Of a stretch of DNA of 64,000 nt, positions 1 to 13,370 are shown in pieces. The position numbers and the translations under genes were made by a program. A model generated the notes under the pieces. The model was not told the origin of the DNA, ran no database searches, and saw only the letters and a list, made by a program, of their open reading frames with translations. The stretch is from NCBI GenBank assembly GCA_019925795.1, contig CM034314.1, positions 76,628,780 through 76,692,779 of the forward strand, written 5' to 3'. Position 1 is the stretch's first letter. Every line of letters starts with the position of its first letter. Source of the stretch: Dendrobium chrysotoxum. Its lineage: Eukaryota; Streptophyta; Magnoliopsida; Asparagales; Orchidaceae.

Positions 1-1587
1 CAAAGGGAAAAGAAAGTCCCCTCACAGGGAATTTCTTTTCATTTGGATATCCTACTGGCGGTGTACTACGAGGAGACTAAGAGAAGGCGATCCACAGAAA
101 GACTAGAAGATGAAGATGAAGATTAAAAATGCCTCATTTTAAAACTTGCATCGTGCTATAGGATTAGAATCCAGGTTGTTATCGGTGGAGCCTGGCCACC
201 ACTACTTTTCTGTACTCTGAGATGTATATTGTATGGCACTTGCCATGGACTTTGGACACTCTTTTCTGTGATTCTGATGTGATGATTTATTTACTTGTTT
301 GCGCAGTAGAAATGGCATGATTTTCATAAGTTTCTTTCTTGCATGTGCATGTGCCTGATTCGCTAGGCTCTTTAGGGATAAAGTTCTTCTACTCGTAATT
401 AAAATTAAAATTTTAAGGATTAAATAACATAGAAAGATAACGATTTAGGGAATAGCCGGAATCGTCCGGGGTCGCATGCATATCAATGCATCTTCTTTTC
501 CTTGTTTAGACACTTCCCCGCCTGCGGGTAGAGTTCAGATAATCCGACCTATGAGGATGAGGTTCTGAACCTGGGGAAGCCTAGTCTTTCTAAAAATTTA
601 TTTTTATAAGCCTTTTTAAAATTTCATGCATTTCTGATTTGGGTATTTAATCAGCACGCATTGCATTAGTAACTAATTAAAATTAAAATTTAATTGCATT
701 AGTCTTAGGAGCATCGTACCATACATAAGTTCGGGGTCACTTAGGAAATCTCTCTAGATGTCGACCTCAAATTCCAAAAACTCAGCCATCTACCCATCTT
801 TCATAAAGACCGGACAACATGGATTTTATACGATTAGGTGGTTTAGTTGGCTTTCCTTTTCAGGCAGGATATAAGTCCATGATGCATTAGTTAGGACACG
901 GGCCTTAGTGTTGTGTGGAACACTAAGCCCACCTTAGATTTAGGATTCAAAGCTACTACACTCAGTGTCTCGTAGTAGGCCTCATCGGTGGGTAAGCTCC
1001 TCCTCCTTCTGAGGCTATAAACCCTGCCTATCCACGTCACATGGATGGCGCCGCTTCCATCTTTCTCTCACGCATGTGGTATGAAGTGATTTCTTTTTCT
1101 AGTTTCCTTCAGTTTAATCGGCCGAGTGCTTATGCGATCCGTGTATGTTGAAGTAACCGAGTTGAGCCTATCTTTTCCCCTTGATTAGGAAGATCCTAGA
1201 AGTTTTCCTACGTGCCAAATCCATGTGAGAGAATAATGTAGTATCCTTAAGCGAGAGTTTTCTTAGGCTAAGGTCTAAGATGTAATTAACCACGGGGGCT
1301 TGCGCCTGTGGGAGACTGATCCCCACATCAAATAAACCCCATTCGAGCTGATGTATCGAATGAGGGAAATCTCGTGACATTTTGGGTCATATATACCATT
1401 ATCCATCAAGGTGTGTAGGCGAAAGTCGCTATCCTCTATGGCTAATCGTATGTATGACTCTATCTGCTCTTCTGTTGGCCTGCTTGGGTAGAGTGTAAAG
1501 GCCTACGATCGTTTTGTCTTACGGGATAGTGCGGTCGTACTCTTTACATTCTGTTCCCCACAAGCAGAACCCTTTCGGAGACCCACA
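1..1587 (+). mobile_element. Family X element X0, 3' part of a giant LTR-like repeat
   Basis: This sequence aligns along its length with 9780-11235 (X2) and, inverted, with 3037-4094 (X1). Shared blocks include the run at 720-900 (compare 10400-10570) and the hairpin block near 1280-1380. It ends in ..CCCACA at 1587, matching the ..GGTCCACA end of X1. Directly after it the copia reverse transcriptase sequence resumes, starting with AAGAG (1588-1592), the probable 5-bp target duplication. Its left end lies outside the window. It has no coding capacity. Confidence 0.75.
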
Positions 1588-1592
1588 AAGAG

Positions 1593-3036
1593 CTATTCTT
1601 AAGATATCAAATTCCTAAGTTTTGAGTTCCCAAAAATATCTTAGAATTCTCTTAACAGCAGTTAGATGTGATTCCTTTAGATCAGCTTGAAATCTAGCAT
1701 ACAAATAAATACTGAACATGATATCTGGTCTGTTAGCAGTCAAATAAAATAATGATCCAATTATTCTTCTTAATTTTTTTTGATCAACAGATTTTCCCTT
1801 AAAGTCCTTATCTAACTGCACTGAAGAACTCATTGGTGTACTCACTGGTTTAGCATTATCCATTTCATATTTCTTGAGGATATCCTTAATATACTTTGAC
1901 TGGCTAAAAAATGTTCCTTCTTCATTTTGTTTTATGCTAAACCCAATAAAATAACTCAAGTCTCCCATCAAACTCATTTCAAATTAATTACTCATTGTCT
2001 TTGAAAATTCATCATAAAGATTTTTATTGGTGGATCCAAACAAGATATCATCAACATATATTTGAACAATGAGTATGTCATCTCCTATCCTTTTCAAGAA
2101 GATAGTGGTATCCACACTTCCTTTAGTAAATAATCTTTCTAATAGGAAAGTGCTTAGCCTCTTATACCAAGCCCTAGGTGCCTATTTTAGTCTATACAAT
2201 GCCTTTTTCAATTTAAACATGTGATTAGGAAATTTTGAATTTTTAAAATATGGAGGTTGCTCAACATAAATATCCTCTTATATCACCCCATTAAGAAAGG
2301 CACTCTTAACATCCATTTGAAATAATTTAAAACCTTTAAAACAGGCAAATGCTAGTAATACCCTTATCGCTTCAAGTCTGGCTATAGGGGCAAAAGTTTC
2401 TTCAAAATTAATTCCTTCTATTTGATTATACCCCTTGGCCACCAATATTGCCTTATTTCTAATCACAATACTTGGATCATTCATTTTATTTTTGAACACC
2501 TACTTAGTTCCAACAACACTTTGATCCTTAGGTCTTTCAATCAATTCCTAAATATTATTTCTAATAAATTGATTCAACTCTTCTTGCATGGCCAAAATCC
2601 AAAATTCATACAAAAGTGCTTGATTTATATTAGTGGGTTCAATCATTAATATAAAGGCAGAATGGTTCACTTCTTTGTTAAGTCCATGCCTAGTTCTAAC
2701 ACCCTCACTTGGTTCACCTAAAATCAATTCTTTAGGATGACTCTTAGAAAATTTCTATTCTCTAGGCAAAGTATTTTTCATTCCAACACTTTCTTCTAAA
2801 TCTATCTTTTTAATTCCTTGGGAGATATCTTCAATATGATCCTCTTCCAACCTTGGCTCTTCCGAAATGCCAAATTCATCAAAAACTACATATATGGTCT
2901 CCTCAACTACCAAATTTTTCTTGTTAAAAATCATATAGGATTTGCCAACACTAGAATATCCTAGAAAAATTTCTTCATTAAATTTAGGATCAATTTTTTC
3001 TAAAGGAGTTTTATCATTATTATGAATGAACACCTT
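1593..3036 (-). pseudogene. Ty1-copia pol, distal part (integrase tail and reverse transcriptase), decayed
   Basis: Read on the - strand, this is the downstream half of a copia polyprotein. The integrase C-terminal segment (3036-2755) includes EEIFLGYSSVGKSYMIFN and VVFDE. The reverse transcriptase follows: KGYNQIEGINFEETFAPIARL and FQMDVKSAFLNG near 2430-2280, an intact YVDD catalytic motif at 2058-2047, then GDLSYFIGF and RPDIMFSIYL, ending at RILRYF near 1620. Frameshifts and stops break the frame repeatedly, for example at 2277, 1980 and 1614. The 5' side is cut at 3036 by X1 and continues at 19491, where codons join in frame after one 5-bp duplicate is removed. The 3' side is cut at 1592 by X0. 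RNase H and the 3' LTR must lie left of the window. Confidence 0.9.
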
Positions 3037-3224
3037 TGTGGACCTCCAAAAAGACACCGCTCAACGGGGGACAGAACGAAAAGGGTACGGCTACACTATC
3101 CCATGGGACAAAACGATCACAAGCCTTTATATTCTTCGCAAGCGGGCTGATGGGAGGGCAGATTAGATCATACATACAATCAACCATTGAGGATAGCGGC
3201 TCTTGCCTACGCACCTCGATGGGT

Positions 3225-3345
3225 AATAATATGCATAACCTGATCAGAGTCACGGGGCTTCCCCCGCCCAATACATCAGCTCGAGTGAGGTTTATTTGAT
3301 GTGGAATTTAGTTTCTCATAGGTGCAAACCCCCGTAGTTAATTAC
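3225..3345 (-). repeat. Family X conserved stem-loop block, X1 copy
   Basis: On the - strand this carries GATGTAATTAAC, a GC-rich stem-loop, then CAAATAAACC and a third paired segment. The order and spacing are the same as at 1280-1390 and 10975-11085. Confidence 0.6.
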
Positions 3346-4332
3346 ATCTTAAACTGGGGCCTAAGAAGACTCTCGATTAAGGATCCTACATTATCCTCTC
3401 AGATGGGATTGACACATAGGGAGGAGACTAGGAAGTTCCTACTCAAAGAAAAAGGAAAGGGCTCAACCTAGCTTAGTCAACATACACGGCTCACACCAGC
3501 ATCCAGAGGGACTAGGGTAATGAGAAGAAATTGGAGAAAAGAAATAAACCAACACTCAGAACATACAAGAAAGAAAGATGGAGGTGGTGTCATCCATGTG
3601 ATGCAGATAGGCAGAATTTATAGTCTCTGAAAGATAGAGGACTTATAAGTGGTGGATGAGGCATACTACGAGACACCGATAGTAGTAGCCTTGAACCCTA
3701 AATCTAAAGTGGATTTAGTATTCTACACATAATACTAACACATATGTCCTAGCTAATATGGTGCAAAACCTGGACTTACCCCAGTCTAGATTAGGGAGCC
3801 AGCTAACCACCTAGTCTATTTAAAATCATAAGTCCAGTCATTTTTATGAATAAGTGGTAGGGACATTTAAAGTTTTTGAGAAATGAGACCGACATCTAGA
3901 GATTGTCCTAAATGATTCCTTGACTTATGTTGGGTAAAAATGTTAAAATAAATGCAATTAAAGTTTTAGACTCGCTTTTAAATTGATTTCTAATATAATG
4001 CATATTGATTGACTTGATTAAATACTTGAAATGCATATGAAATAGTTAAAAAAAAGGCTTAAAAATATATTTTATCCTAGAGTGCACAGGCTCCTGTTGA
4101 CCTTGATTTCCTCAATACCCCTACATCCTTGGACCTATTTGACTGGGTTGACCAGGTCAACCATTAACTTGGTCAACCCAAGCCTTAAATAGGCCATTTT
4201 GACCCGTTAAGACCCATTAAGCCCTTTAAATCATTCCTAATCTGATGTAATTCAAACCCATGGCCTAGGTAGCCCTCTTTCCCTCCTAATTGAATGGGGA
4301 TTCGATCCTAGCCGTTGATATTAGGTCTAGAG

Positions 4333-4343
4333 CTTTAAATAGA
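4333..4343 (+). promoter_or_regulatory. TATA-like box in X2
   Basis: CTTTAAATAGA occurs 238 bp from the X2 start, and the identical motif occurs in X1 at 18902-18892 on the - strand. Both are followed by GA-rich sequence containing GAAATTAGG. Conservation between two independently inserted copies supports a promoter role, but this is inference. Confidence 0.45.
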
Positions 4344-5146
4344 TGAAATTAGGATGTTTGGAGGGATCTTTTTTGGTTTTCTATCTTGCTAGATCTCAAG
4401 AGCCCCTGAGACTTTGTGAGAGAGCTTCCTAGACTCCTTCCCACGTTTCCCAACCTATCCCCATCGTCAAGCACCCGGCGGCTGCGAGATCTCCGGCGAA
4501 CCAAGGTTAGGAATGCCCCAAGAAATTTTGCCATCGATCCAAGGCGTATTTGGCCACGATTTCTTCTACAACTAGGAGCGTGGACAGTCTACAAGTGCAA
4601 CAAGCCCAAGAATGCGAAATTCCACCGCGTATTTTGGGTAAAATCTTCAACCTTAGGTTAGAATACTTAGGATAAAATAGCTTTTCAAAAAGTACTTTTT
4701 AGATCAAACAAACACTTCCATATGAATGCTCTTCATGTTTACTATCCATGGTTAAAATTTCAGTCGATTTGATCAAGCCGATTGATCAAACGAGATAAAA
4801 TACTATTGTTAGGGCATTCTCGCTGCATGCATGAGCTGTGTTCCCTCTCAGCCGTTGATCCTGTGATCAAGGGTCTTGATCTCGCCATCCCGCTGCCCTG
4901 GTCCGACTGTAGACCAGATCCAGCGGATCTGTGTTTCGTTCAGCTCAATCCGAGCCATTGATCCATATGGCGGAGGATCGAACGGCTACGGGACAATGCT
5001 GAGGTGTTTAAGTAAGGCAGGTCCCGCTGCGCTAATCATTGGCAATGATTGTGCGGTGGCGCAATCATTGCCAATGATTCGCCGTAGTTAGCGCGGTCAA
5101 TCATGGGCCGTCACGTGGCGAGCCGGTTTAAAAAATATTTTAAAAT

Positions 5147-7130
5147 TCATTTTATTATTATTATTATTATTTTAAATGGTTTTAATATTATTATTATTAT
5201 TATTATTATTATATCAATATTATTATTAATAATATTATTATTATTTTAATAATATTATTATTATATTAATATTTATATTATTATAATATTAATATTTACT
5301 ATTATTAATATTATTATAATATCAATATTACTATTAATAATATTATTATTATTTTAATAATAATATTATTATATTAATATTTATATTATTATAATATTAT
5401 TATTTACTATTATTAATATTATCATAATATCAATATTAATAATAATAATATTATTATTTTAATAATAATATTATTATATTCATATTTATATTATTATAAT
5501 ATTATTATTTATTATTATTAATATTATTATAATATCAATATTATTAATAATAATATTATTATTATTTTAATAATATTATTATTATGTTAATATTTATATT
5601 ATTATAATATTAATATTACTATAATATCAATATTATTAATAATAATATTATTATTTTAATATTATTATTATTATTATAATATTAATATTTACTATTATCA
5701 ATATTATTATTATTAATAATATTATTATTATATTAATATTTATATTATTATAATATTAATATTTATATTATTATAATATTAATATTTATTATTATTAATA
5801 TTATTATAATATCAATATTATTATTATGTTAATATTTATATTATTATAATATTAATATTTATTATTATTAATATTACTATAATGTCAATATTATTAATAA
5901 TAATATTATTACTTTAATAATATTATTATTATGTTAATATTTATATTATTATAATATTAATATTTACTATTATTAATATTATTATAATATCAATATCATT
6001 ATTAATAATAATAATATTATTTTAATAATATTATTATTATATTAATATTTATATGATTATAATATTAATATTTATTATTATTAATATTATTATAATATTA
6101 ATATTATTATTATGTTAATATTTATATTATTATAATATTATTATTTACTATTACTAATATTATCATAATATCAATATTATTAATAATAATATTATTATGT
6201 TAATATTTATATTATTATAATATTAATATTTAATATTATTAAAATTATTATAATATCAATATTATTATTATTTTAATAATTTAATTATTATGTTAATATT
6301 TATATTATTATAATATTAATATTTATTATTATTAATATTATTATAATATCAATATTAATAATAATATTATTATTATTATTATTTTAATAATAATATTATT
6401 ATATTAATATTTATATTATTATAATATTATTATTTACTATCATTAATATTATTATAATGTCAATATTATTATTAACAATAATATTATTATTTACTATCAT
6501 TAATATTATTATAATGTCAATATTATTATTAACAATAATATTATTATTTTAATAATAGTATTATTATATTAATATTTATGTTATTATAATGTTAATAATA
6601 ATAATAATTATTATTATTATAATATCAATATTATTATTAATAATATTATTATTATTTTAATAATATTATTATTATGTTAATATTTATATTATTATAATAT
6701 TATTAGTTACTATTATTAATATTATTATAATAACAATATTATTATTAATAATAATATTATTATTTTAATAATAATATTGTTATGTTAATATTCATGTTAT
6801 TATATTATTAATAGTTTATTATTAACTTTTTTTTACATTATTTTAATATTATTATTTTATTATTAATAATAGTAACTAATAATGTTATAATATTAATAAT
6901 AGTAACTAATAATATTATAATAATATAAATATTAACATAACAATAATATTATTATTATTAATAATATTATTATTAATAATAATAATATTATTTTAATAAT
7001 AATATTGTTATATTAATATTCATGTTATTATATTATTAATAGTTTATTATTAACTTTTTTTTTACATTATTTTAATATTATTATTATATTATTAATACTT
7101 AAAAATTATCTCAACTGTTATTATATTATT
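5147..7130. repeat. AT-only higher-order repeat array in X2
   Basis: About 2 kb is built almost only from A and T in TTA/ATT words. It is not a simple microsatellite. A marker (ATAATATCAATATT and close variants) recurs about 17 times near 5211, 5316, 5426, 5532, 5621, 5697, 5806, 5882, 5986, 6091, 6166, 6254, 6345, 6455, 6516, 6621 and 6731, with spacings clustering at 75-90 and 104-110 bp. The equivalent part of X1 is AT-rich but lacks this array. Confidence 0.85.
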
Positions 7131-9702
7131 ATTAATATTTTAAAACTATTTTAATTATTATTACTTATTACTTATTTTAAAATCTAGAGATTTTAATATT
7201 TAATTTTTTTTAAAATTTATTAATTATTTTTAAATATTAACTTTTTTTAAAATTATCTAAAAATTACTTTTAAGCCTATTAAACTTTTGAAAATCCATAA
7301 CTTTCTGATTTTTAATCAGATTTTGACGCACAATACCTTGAATTTTTCAGAAAAATATGAACTTTAATTTAAAATTATTTTCTGGATTCAAATTTGATTT
7401 CTCTGGATGATTTCTGTATTGTTCAATTATTTAATTATTTAAATAATTAATATGATTAATTATTTTGAAATAAATTTTTTTTTTTAAAAAAACCTTCTGG
7501 GTGGCTGATGGACCTCTCATATCTATGAATTTCATTTCTTTTAAATACCTTATTTTTAAACTTATATTATTGTATATTATAATACTTATGTATTTTAAAA
7601 CTATGTTAAAATTAAATATTATTTAAAAATCTCTAATAATGAGAGATCCACCCTTTAAAATTTTAAACATGGGATCTATGTATGAATAGCATTCATGTGG
7701 GAAAAGGATTAGTGAATGATTGGGTCACAATCATTCACTAATTATCACTTCATTAGGCTTGCTTTACTTAGTGTCTCGTAGTCCTTGCATGTGTAGGATG
7801 CACAAGCACCTAGCCTAGGCTCTCCTAGATTTAAGGACATGTTTGGTGTGTTTATATTTGCTGCATTTCCCTTATGTTATGCCTAGGGTTAGTTAAGACA
7901 TTGATTTAAACTCATTTAAAGTAGTGACACCTTAAGGACAATAATTAAGGACCCATTTAGCGAACTTAGAAAAACTCTAAGAGTTGGGATAAAACCCCAA
8001 ATATCTTAAAACTTGAAATACTTAAACTTAGTGACATCCTAAACCCATCAAAATTTTCTATGAATTTTTATGACTCATTAAACCCCTTAATTAATCAACC
8101 CTAATTTATCCTTTAATTAGGACCCGATAACTTCAGAAATTTTTAAAAAATTTATTTTAAATCATAAAAATACCCATAATATATCAAACTCTTTAGAATT
8201 CAGTCCCTAATCCATGAAAATTAAAAGCCCCTTGATTGGGCCTCAATCTGAACTTTAATTTAATTTTAATTAAAAATTACCTTTTAATTAAATTAAATAA
8301 TTAAAAATAATTAAAAATTTCAATTTTTTCTCAAACACTTGGGAACACTTCTTTGGGTCATTCCTGACCTTTGGGGCTGATTCCAAGCAGTTTGGAATTG
8401 ATTTGGATCCAAATCCCTAAAACAGCCCTTTAATTAAATAATTTCGATAATTCACTAAAAAGCCCAAACTTTGAAAATTCATAACTAATTATAGAAAACT
8501 CCAAATTGGACAAACTCAAAGGAATTCAACTCAAATTAGGGTCTAGTTTTTATTAAAAATATTAAGATTCCAGAAATTAACTTAAATTAAAAAGTTAACA
8601 ATCCGGTCAAACTTAGTTCAAAACAAGACCAAAACTTCAGAAATTCATAACTTTGGATGGAAGAATCCAAATTGGGCATGCTTATAGTTTAATTGATCGG
8701 GTTAAGGTCTATTATTTTATAAAAATATTAACTATTCACAAAGCTCCTTTAATCAAAAAGTCAATTTTAGACCCCTTAGCCCAGTGTATAGGTGGACCCC
8801 GAACCTCCTAAAATTCACTAATGAAACTTAAACTCCAAACATCATTATCCTAGGTGTTAAAACTGATTCACATATTAAATTAATTAAAATAGATCCTAAT
8901 TCACTAATATTTAAACTTTAAATAAGATCCCTTTTCAGACCTACAACCAACCTGAATAGTAGGCAACTTCAACTAACTACCCAGCTTAGGATCTATCTCA
9001 GATACACAGTCTTTCACACACACTTAGATGATTTGTTAGGGAAACACTTCTAGACCTAGGCTAGTCCAGTGTTTACTTTTTTATTGTGTGCCGAGTTTTC
9101 TGAGATTTTATTGCATGTTGTGATTGAGATGATGCTGGTGTGTTTGCTTACTTTTACTGCACTCTGGGAATTGATGTGATTGCACAATAGACTACCCATA
9201 GGTTAGGATCGATCTTGATACTAATGATGTTTTTTGTAGGTGTCCATGCTTATGAAGCGCTAAATATAAGGGGGGCAATAATCATGATTTAAAGACTGAC
9301 ATTATTTTATGCAGGTGCTTCAGAAATTGCTCAGCCCCCCTAAATAAATGAGGGCTAAAATAATAAGTCATTATAAATTACTATAGGTGCTCTAGAGCTG
9401 CTTAGCCCTCAAACAATTAAGAGCATGGCCAAGGGTGGCTGTGATGAATATTTTTATTTTCATATAAACTGCTTGTGATATATAAATTACTTGGAATGAT
9501 TTTTATTAGGATAATCTTGCAGGAGAGTCTAGATTTACTGCTTTCTATTAATGTAAATTATTTGTACTTTGGTATTGAGTTGTGAAAGTAAATTTTGAGT
9601 GGGGATACAAGAATCCAAAGATTGGATTCCAAAGAGGAAATGACACCCAATATGATGATAGTCCTTTTCTATTTGGAAATCTAAATTTGGATCATCCTAC
9701 TA

Positions 9703-9777
9703 CCAAGGAGTCCAAGGAAGCTGAGATCCAAGGAGTCCAAAGAAGCTGAGATCCAAGGAGTCCAAAGAAGAGAAGAT
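9703..9777. repeat. 25-bp minisatellite, three copies, in X2
   Basis: CCAAGGAGTCCAARGAAG recurs at 9703, 9728 and 9753 with spacer CTGAGAT. X0 and X1 lack the expansion at the equivalent place. Confidence 0.8.
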
Positions 9778-10974
9778 CAAGAAGATGAAGATCCAGAGTA
9801 TCCCACTCAAAATAACTTGCGTCTGTTTTAGGATTAGAAATCCGGGTTGTTGGCAGTGGTGCCCGGCCACTTTATTTTCTGTAGACCCTGGTTTGTAATT
9901 AAGGGCAGTTGGCCTATAGATATTTAATTGATTAATTTAGTTATTTATTATTATTTGATGTGATGTTGATTGCGCATAGGTTGTATATTTTTCTTAGTTT
10001 ATTGGTAATCTGCATGCCGCTTTTGTTTTAGTCTGGATTTCGTTAGGCTCTCTAAGGACTAAAATATTTTCTACTCATAACTAATATTTAAAATTTTAAG
10101 GTTTAAGTAATTTAGCAACTTAACGATCTAGGGAACTACCGAAATTATCCAGGGTCGTATGCATATTATTTCATTTCTCTCTCTCCTTCTATAAGACACT
10201 TTTTCATCCGCGGGTAGAGTCCGGATAATCTGACTTATGAGGATGAGGTGCCGGACTTGGGGAAGCCCAGTCTAATTCTAAAAATTATTTTCATAAGCCT
10301 TTTTAAAATCCTGTGCATATCTGATTTGGATACTTTAACCAGCAGGTATTATATTAGAAATCAATTAAATTAAAATTTTAATTGCATCAGCTCTAGAAGC
10401 ATTCACCCAACATAAGTCTGGGGCCAATTAGGAAATCCTCTAGACGTCGGTCCTATTTCCAAGAACTATAACCTACCCACCCATCTTTCATAAAAATGAT
10501 CGGACTCATGGTTTTGAAGCGACTATGTGGTTAGCTGGCTCCCCAATCCAGGCCGGAGTAAGTCCAGGTTTTTCATTGCATTAGCTAGGACACGGGTGTT
10601 GGTGTTGTGCATAGAATACTAAACCCATTAAATTTAGGATTCAAGGCTACTATTGTTTCGTGGTATGCCTCATCTATAGGTAAGTCTTCTATCATCCAGA
10701 GACTATAAACCCAACCTATCTGCGTCACACGGATGACGCCACCTCCATCCTTCTCTTCTGCATGCTTTGAGTGCATGATTTATTTATTTTCTCCAGTTTC
10801 TTCTCACTACCTTAGTCCCTCTGGATGCTGATCTGAGCAGTGCATGTTGACTAAGCCTAGTTGAACCTTTCTTTCTCTTTGAGTAGGATTTTCTAGTCTT
10901 CTCCCTATGTGTCAGCCCCATTTAAGAGTATAATATAGAATCCTTAATCAAGAGTTTTCTCAGGCCACGGCTTG

Positions 10975-11085
10975 AGATGTAATTAACCACGGGAGCTTGC
11001 GCTCGTGGGAAACTGAATCCCACTTTCAAATAAACCCCACTCAAGCAAATGCATCGGGTGGGGGAAACCGTTGTGATGATAAATT
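10975..11085 (+). repeat. Family X conserved stem-loop block, X2 copy
   Basis: The order is GATGTAATTAACC, a hairpin of the GAGC-TTGC-GCTC type, a second hairpin GTGGGA/TCCCAC, CAAATAAACC, and a third stem CCCCAC/GTGGGG. In X0 the third stem is instead ATTCGA/TCGAAT, so pairing is kept while bases change. Confidence 0.6.
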
Positions 11086-13370
11086 CACATATATTATTAC
11101 CCATCGGGGTGTGCTGGTGAGAGCCACTATCATCAATAGTTAATCGTATGTGTGATCAAATCTGCCCTCCCATTGAAAAATACTATCTCCCTTCGTAGGG
11201 AGGTGGTGTCTTGTTGTTCCTTTCAGAGGTCCACGACTCCCCTTGACAGATCTGCACCCTTATAGGTTAGGTGGTCTGCTAGAACCTGCAGGCGGGGAGT
11301 GGCCTAACAAATAGAAAGAATAATGCAACAAATATGCTATGCAAACTCCCAGTGATCCCAGGCTTACTTCTTAAGAGCGTTAGAGTTTTTATGTTGTCTT
11401 AAAAAATTTTAATTAAGTTTAAGTAAAAAAAATTATGCGTACCTCACGAGCCTCCGATCAAATCCAGGCTAAAATAAAAGCGTCACACAAACATCAAGAA
11501 ATTAAGAAAAGTAAGCAGAACTTAATCGCAATCAAAGTAAACACAACAATAAAATAAATCCACAAAAAATAATGTCTGAAGTCTATGTCAAGTGCTATAT
11601 AAGTATAACCAAGGATCTACAGAAAAGTAAAGTGGTCGGGCACCACTAACAATAACCCGGATTCTAATCCTAGCACTGATGCAAGTGACTTTGAGTGGGA
11701 TACTCTTTGTCTTCAACTCCTCAGTCTTCTCTTCTTCAGGCTCCTTGGATTTATCATACCTGGATACCCAAATGAAAAAGAAACTCCTCCCCCTGAAGGG
11801 AGAGATTATTCTTTCCACTTTGAATAGTAAAAAGGATCCAAATTTGGACTTCTAAAGGGAAAAGGGCTATCCCCCTAAGGGGTATCCTTTCCACTTTGGA
11901 ATCCAAGCTTTGGACATATGTATCCCAACTCAAATGTACACTTTCACAACTCAATATTATAAATAAATTACATGAATATAAAATAAAAATTTTAGACTCT
12001 CCTGTAAGGTTATCCTAAGCATTTAAATATCAAATCAATCCCAAGCAGTTATATGTATGAAAAGTAAAATACTCATGCCAGCCACACTTAGCCATGCCCT
12101 TATTTATTTGAGGGTTAAGCAACTGAAACACCTGTAGCAAGTATTTATATGGCATTTATTTATAAATTCTAGCCCCTGTTTATTAGCGCTGCATGAGCAT
12201 GACCACCTACAGAAGATATTGTTAGTATCAAAGATCATTCAGAACATATGGGTAATATATCGCCCATCATATCAATTTACAGGGTGCAGTGAAAGTAAAC
12301 AAACATATCAATTAATTTTTCAATCACATCATGCAATGAAATCTTAAAAAATTAGGCACATCGCAGTAAAGTAAACACCAACTTGCCTAGAGCTAGAAGT
12401 ATTGCCCTAGCAAATAGTTCTATGTGTGTGTAGAAGGCTGTGTGGTTGAGGTAGATTCTATGATGGGTAGTTGATTGAAGTTATCTAGTGTTCAACTTTA
12501 TTAGGGGTTTGAAGGAGAAGTTTAAGTTTAAATATTAATATATTAAAGTTTATATTAGATACATTTTAATGCTTCGGAGATTACTACCTTTATTTCTCAT
12601 CGAGGTCATGAAGTTTATTTCACCTTCTTTGGGGCTAAGTTAATAGCCTCGTAGGCCTGGGTTACCCAGTAGCAATCGAAGTTGGTTAAGTCGATTTAGT
12701 TTGTTAGAAGTTAAAGAAAAGGGCATATTAAATGATTTGTTATCAGGTTGAGAAGTTAACTGAATGCTAAGGGTAATGTTCTCTAAAGCTTAAGCTAGAT
12801 TAGTGGATTTTAGAAGATCCAAGGTCGTCCTACCCATTAAGTTATGGGAATCCAAAAGGTGACTTTTAGAAGCAAGCTGGGTTTAGGGATTCCAGTATTT
12901 TTATTAAATATTAGACCTTACAAGGAGTAATTAGACTTTGAGTTTGCTGGATTTGAAGTTTTCTATGCAAAGTTATGATTTTTCAAAGTTCGGGCAATTA
13001 ACGAATTATTAAAATTATCTAATTAATGGCTGTTTTAGGCGTTTTGATCTAAATCAGCTCCAAACCTTTTGGAATCACATCTAAAAGTCACGAATAACCT
13101 AAGGATGAGTTCCCAAGTGTTTGGGGAAATTTTGGAATTTTTAATTATTCAATTTAATTGAACGAGTGATTTTTACTCAAAATTAAATTAAGGTTCAAAT
13201 TGAAGTCCAATTAAGGGGCTTTTAATTTTTTGAGATTAAGGACTGAATTCTAAAGAGTTTAATATACTATGGGCAATTTTTTTTATTTAATTTCAATTTA
13301 TTAGAATTTTTGAAAGTTATCAAGGCTTAATTAAGGGGTTGATTAGGGTTTGTTAATTAAGGGGTTTAAA

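Larger units (their letters stand above)
4095..11235 (+). mobile_element. Family X element X2, about 7.1 kb, nested in X1
   Basis: The element starts TGTTGACCTTGATTTCC and ends ..CAGAGGTCCACG, the family end with its last base changed. Flanks are GCTCC (4090-4094) and ACTCC (11236-11240), a 5-bp target duplication with one mismatch. Deleting X2 rejoins X1 collinearly: X1 sequence either side of the junction aligns with X2 around 10220-10300. It contains a TATA-like CTTTAAATAGA at 4333-4343, palindromic repeats of the GCAATCATTG type at 5030-5090 that X1 also carries at 18140-18200, a 2-kb AT-only array, and the hairpin block at 10975-11085. No protein-coding reading was found. Confidence 0.8.

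Noticed and set aside
1330..1375. Hammerhead-ribozyme-like words (CTGATG ... GAAA) in family X
   Set aside because: The core would need CTGATGA followed by a paired helix II. X0 has CTGATGT with no good helix, and X2 lacks CTGATG altogether.
4876..5091. 71-codon open frame in X2
   Set aside because: Not preserved in the equivalent part of X1, so chance.
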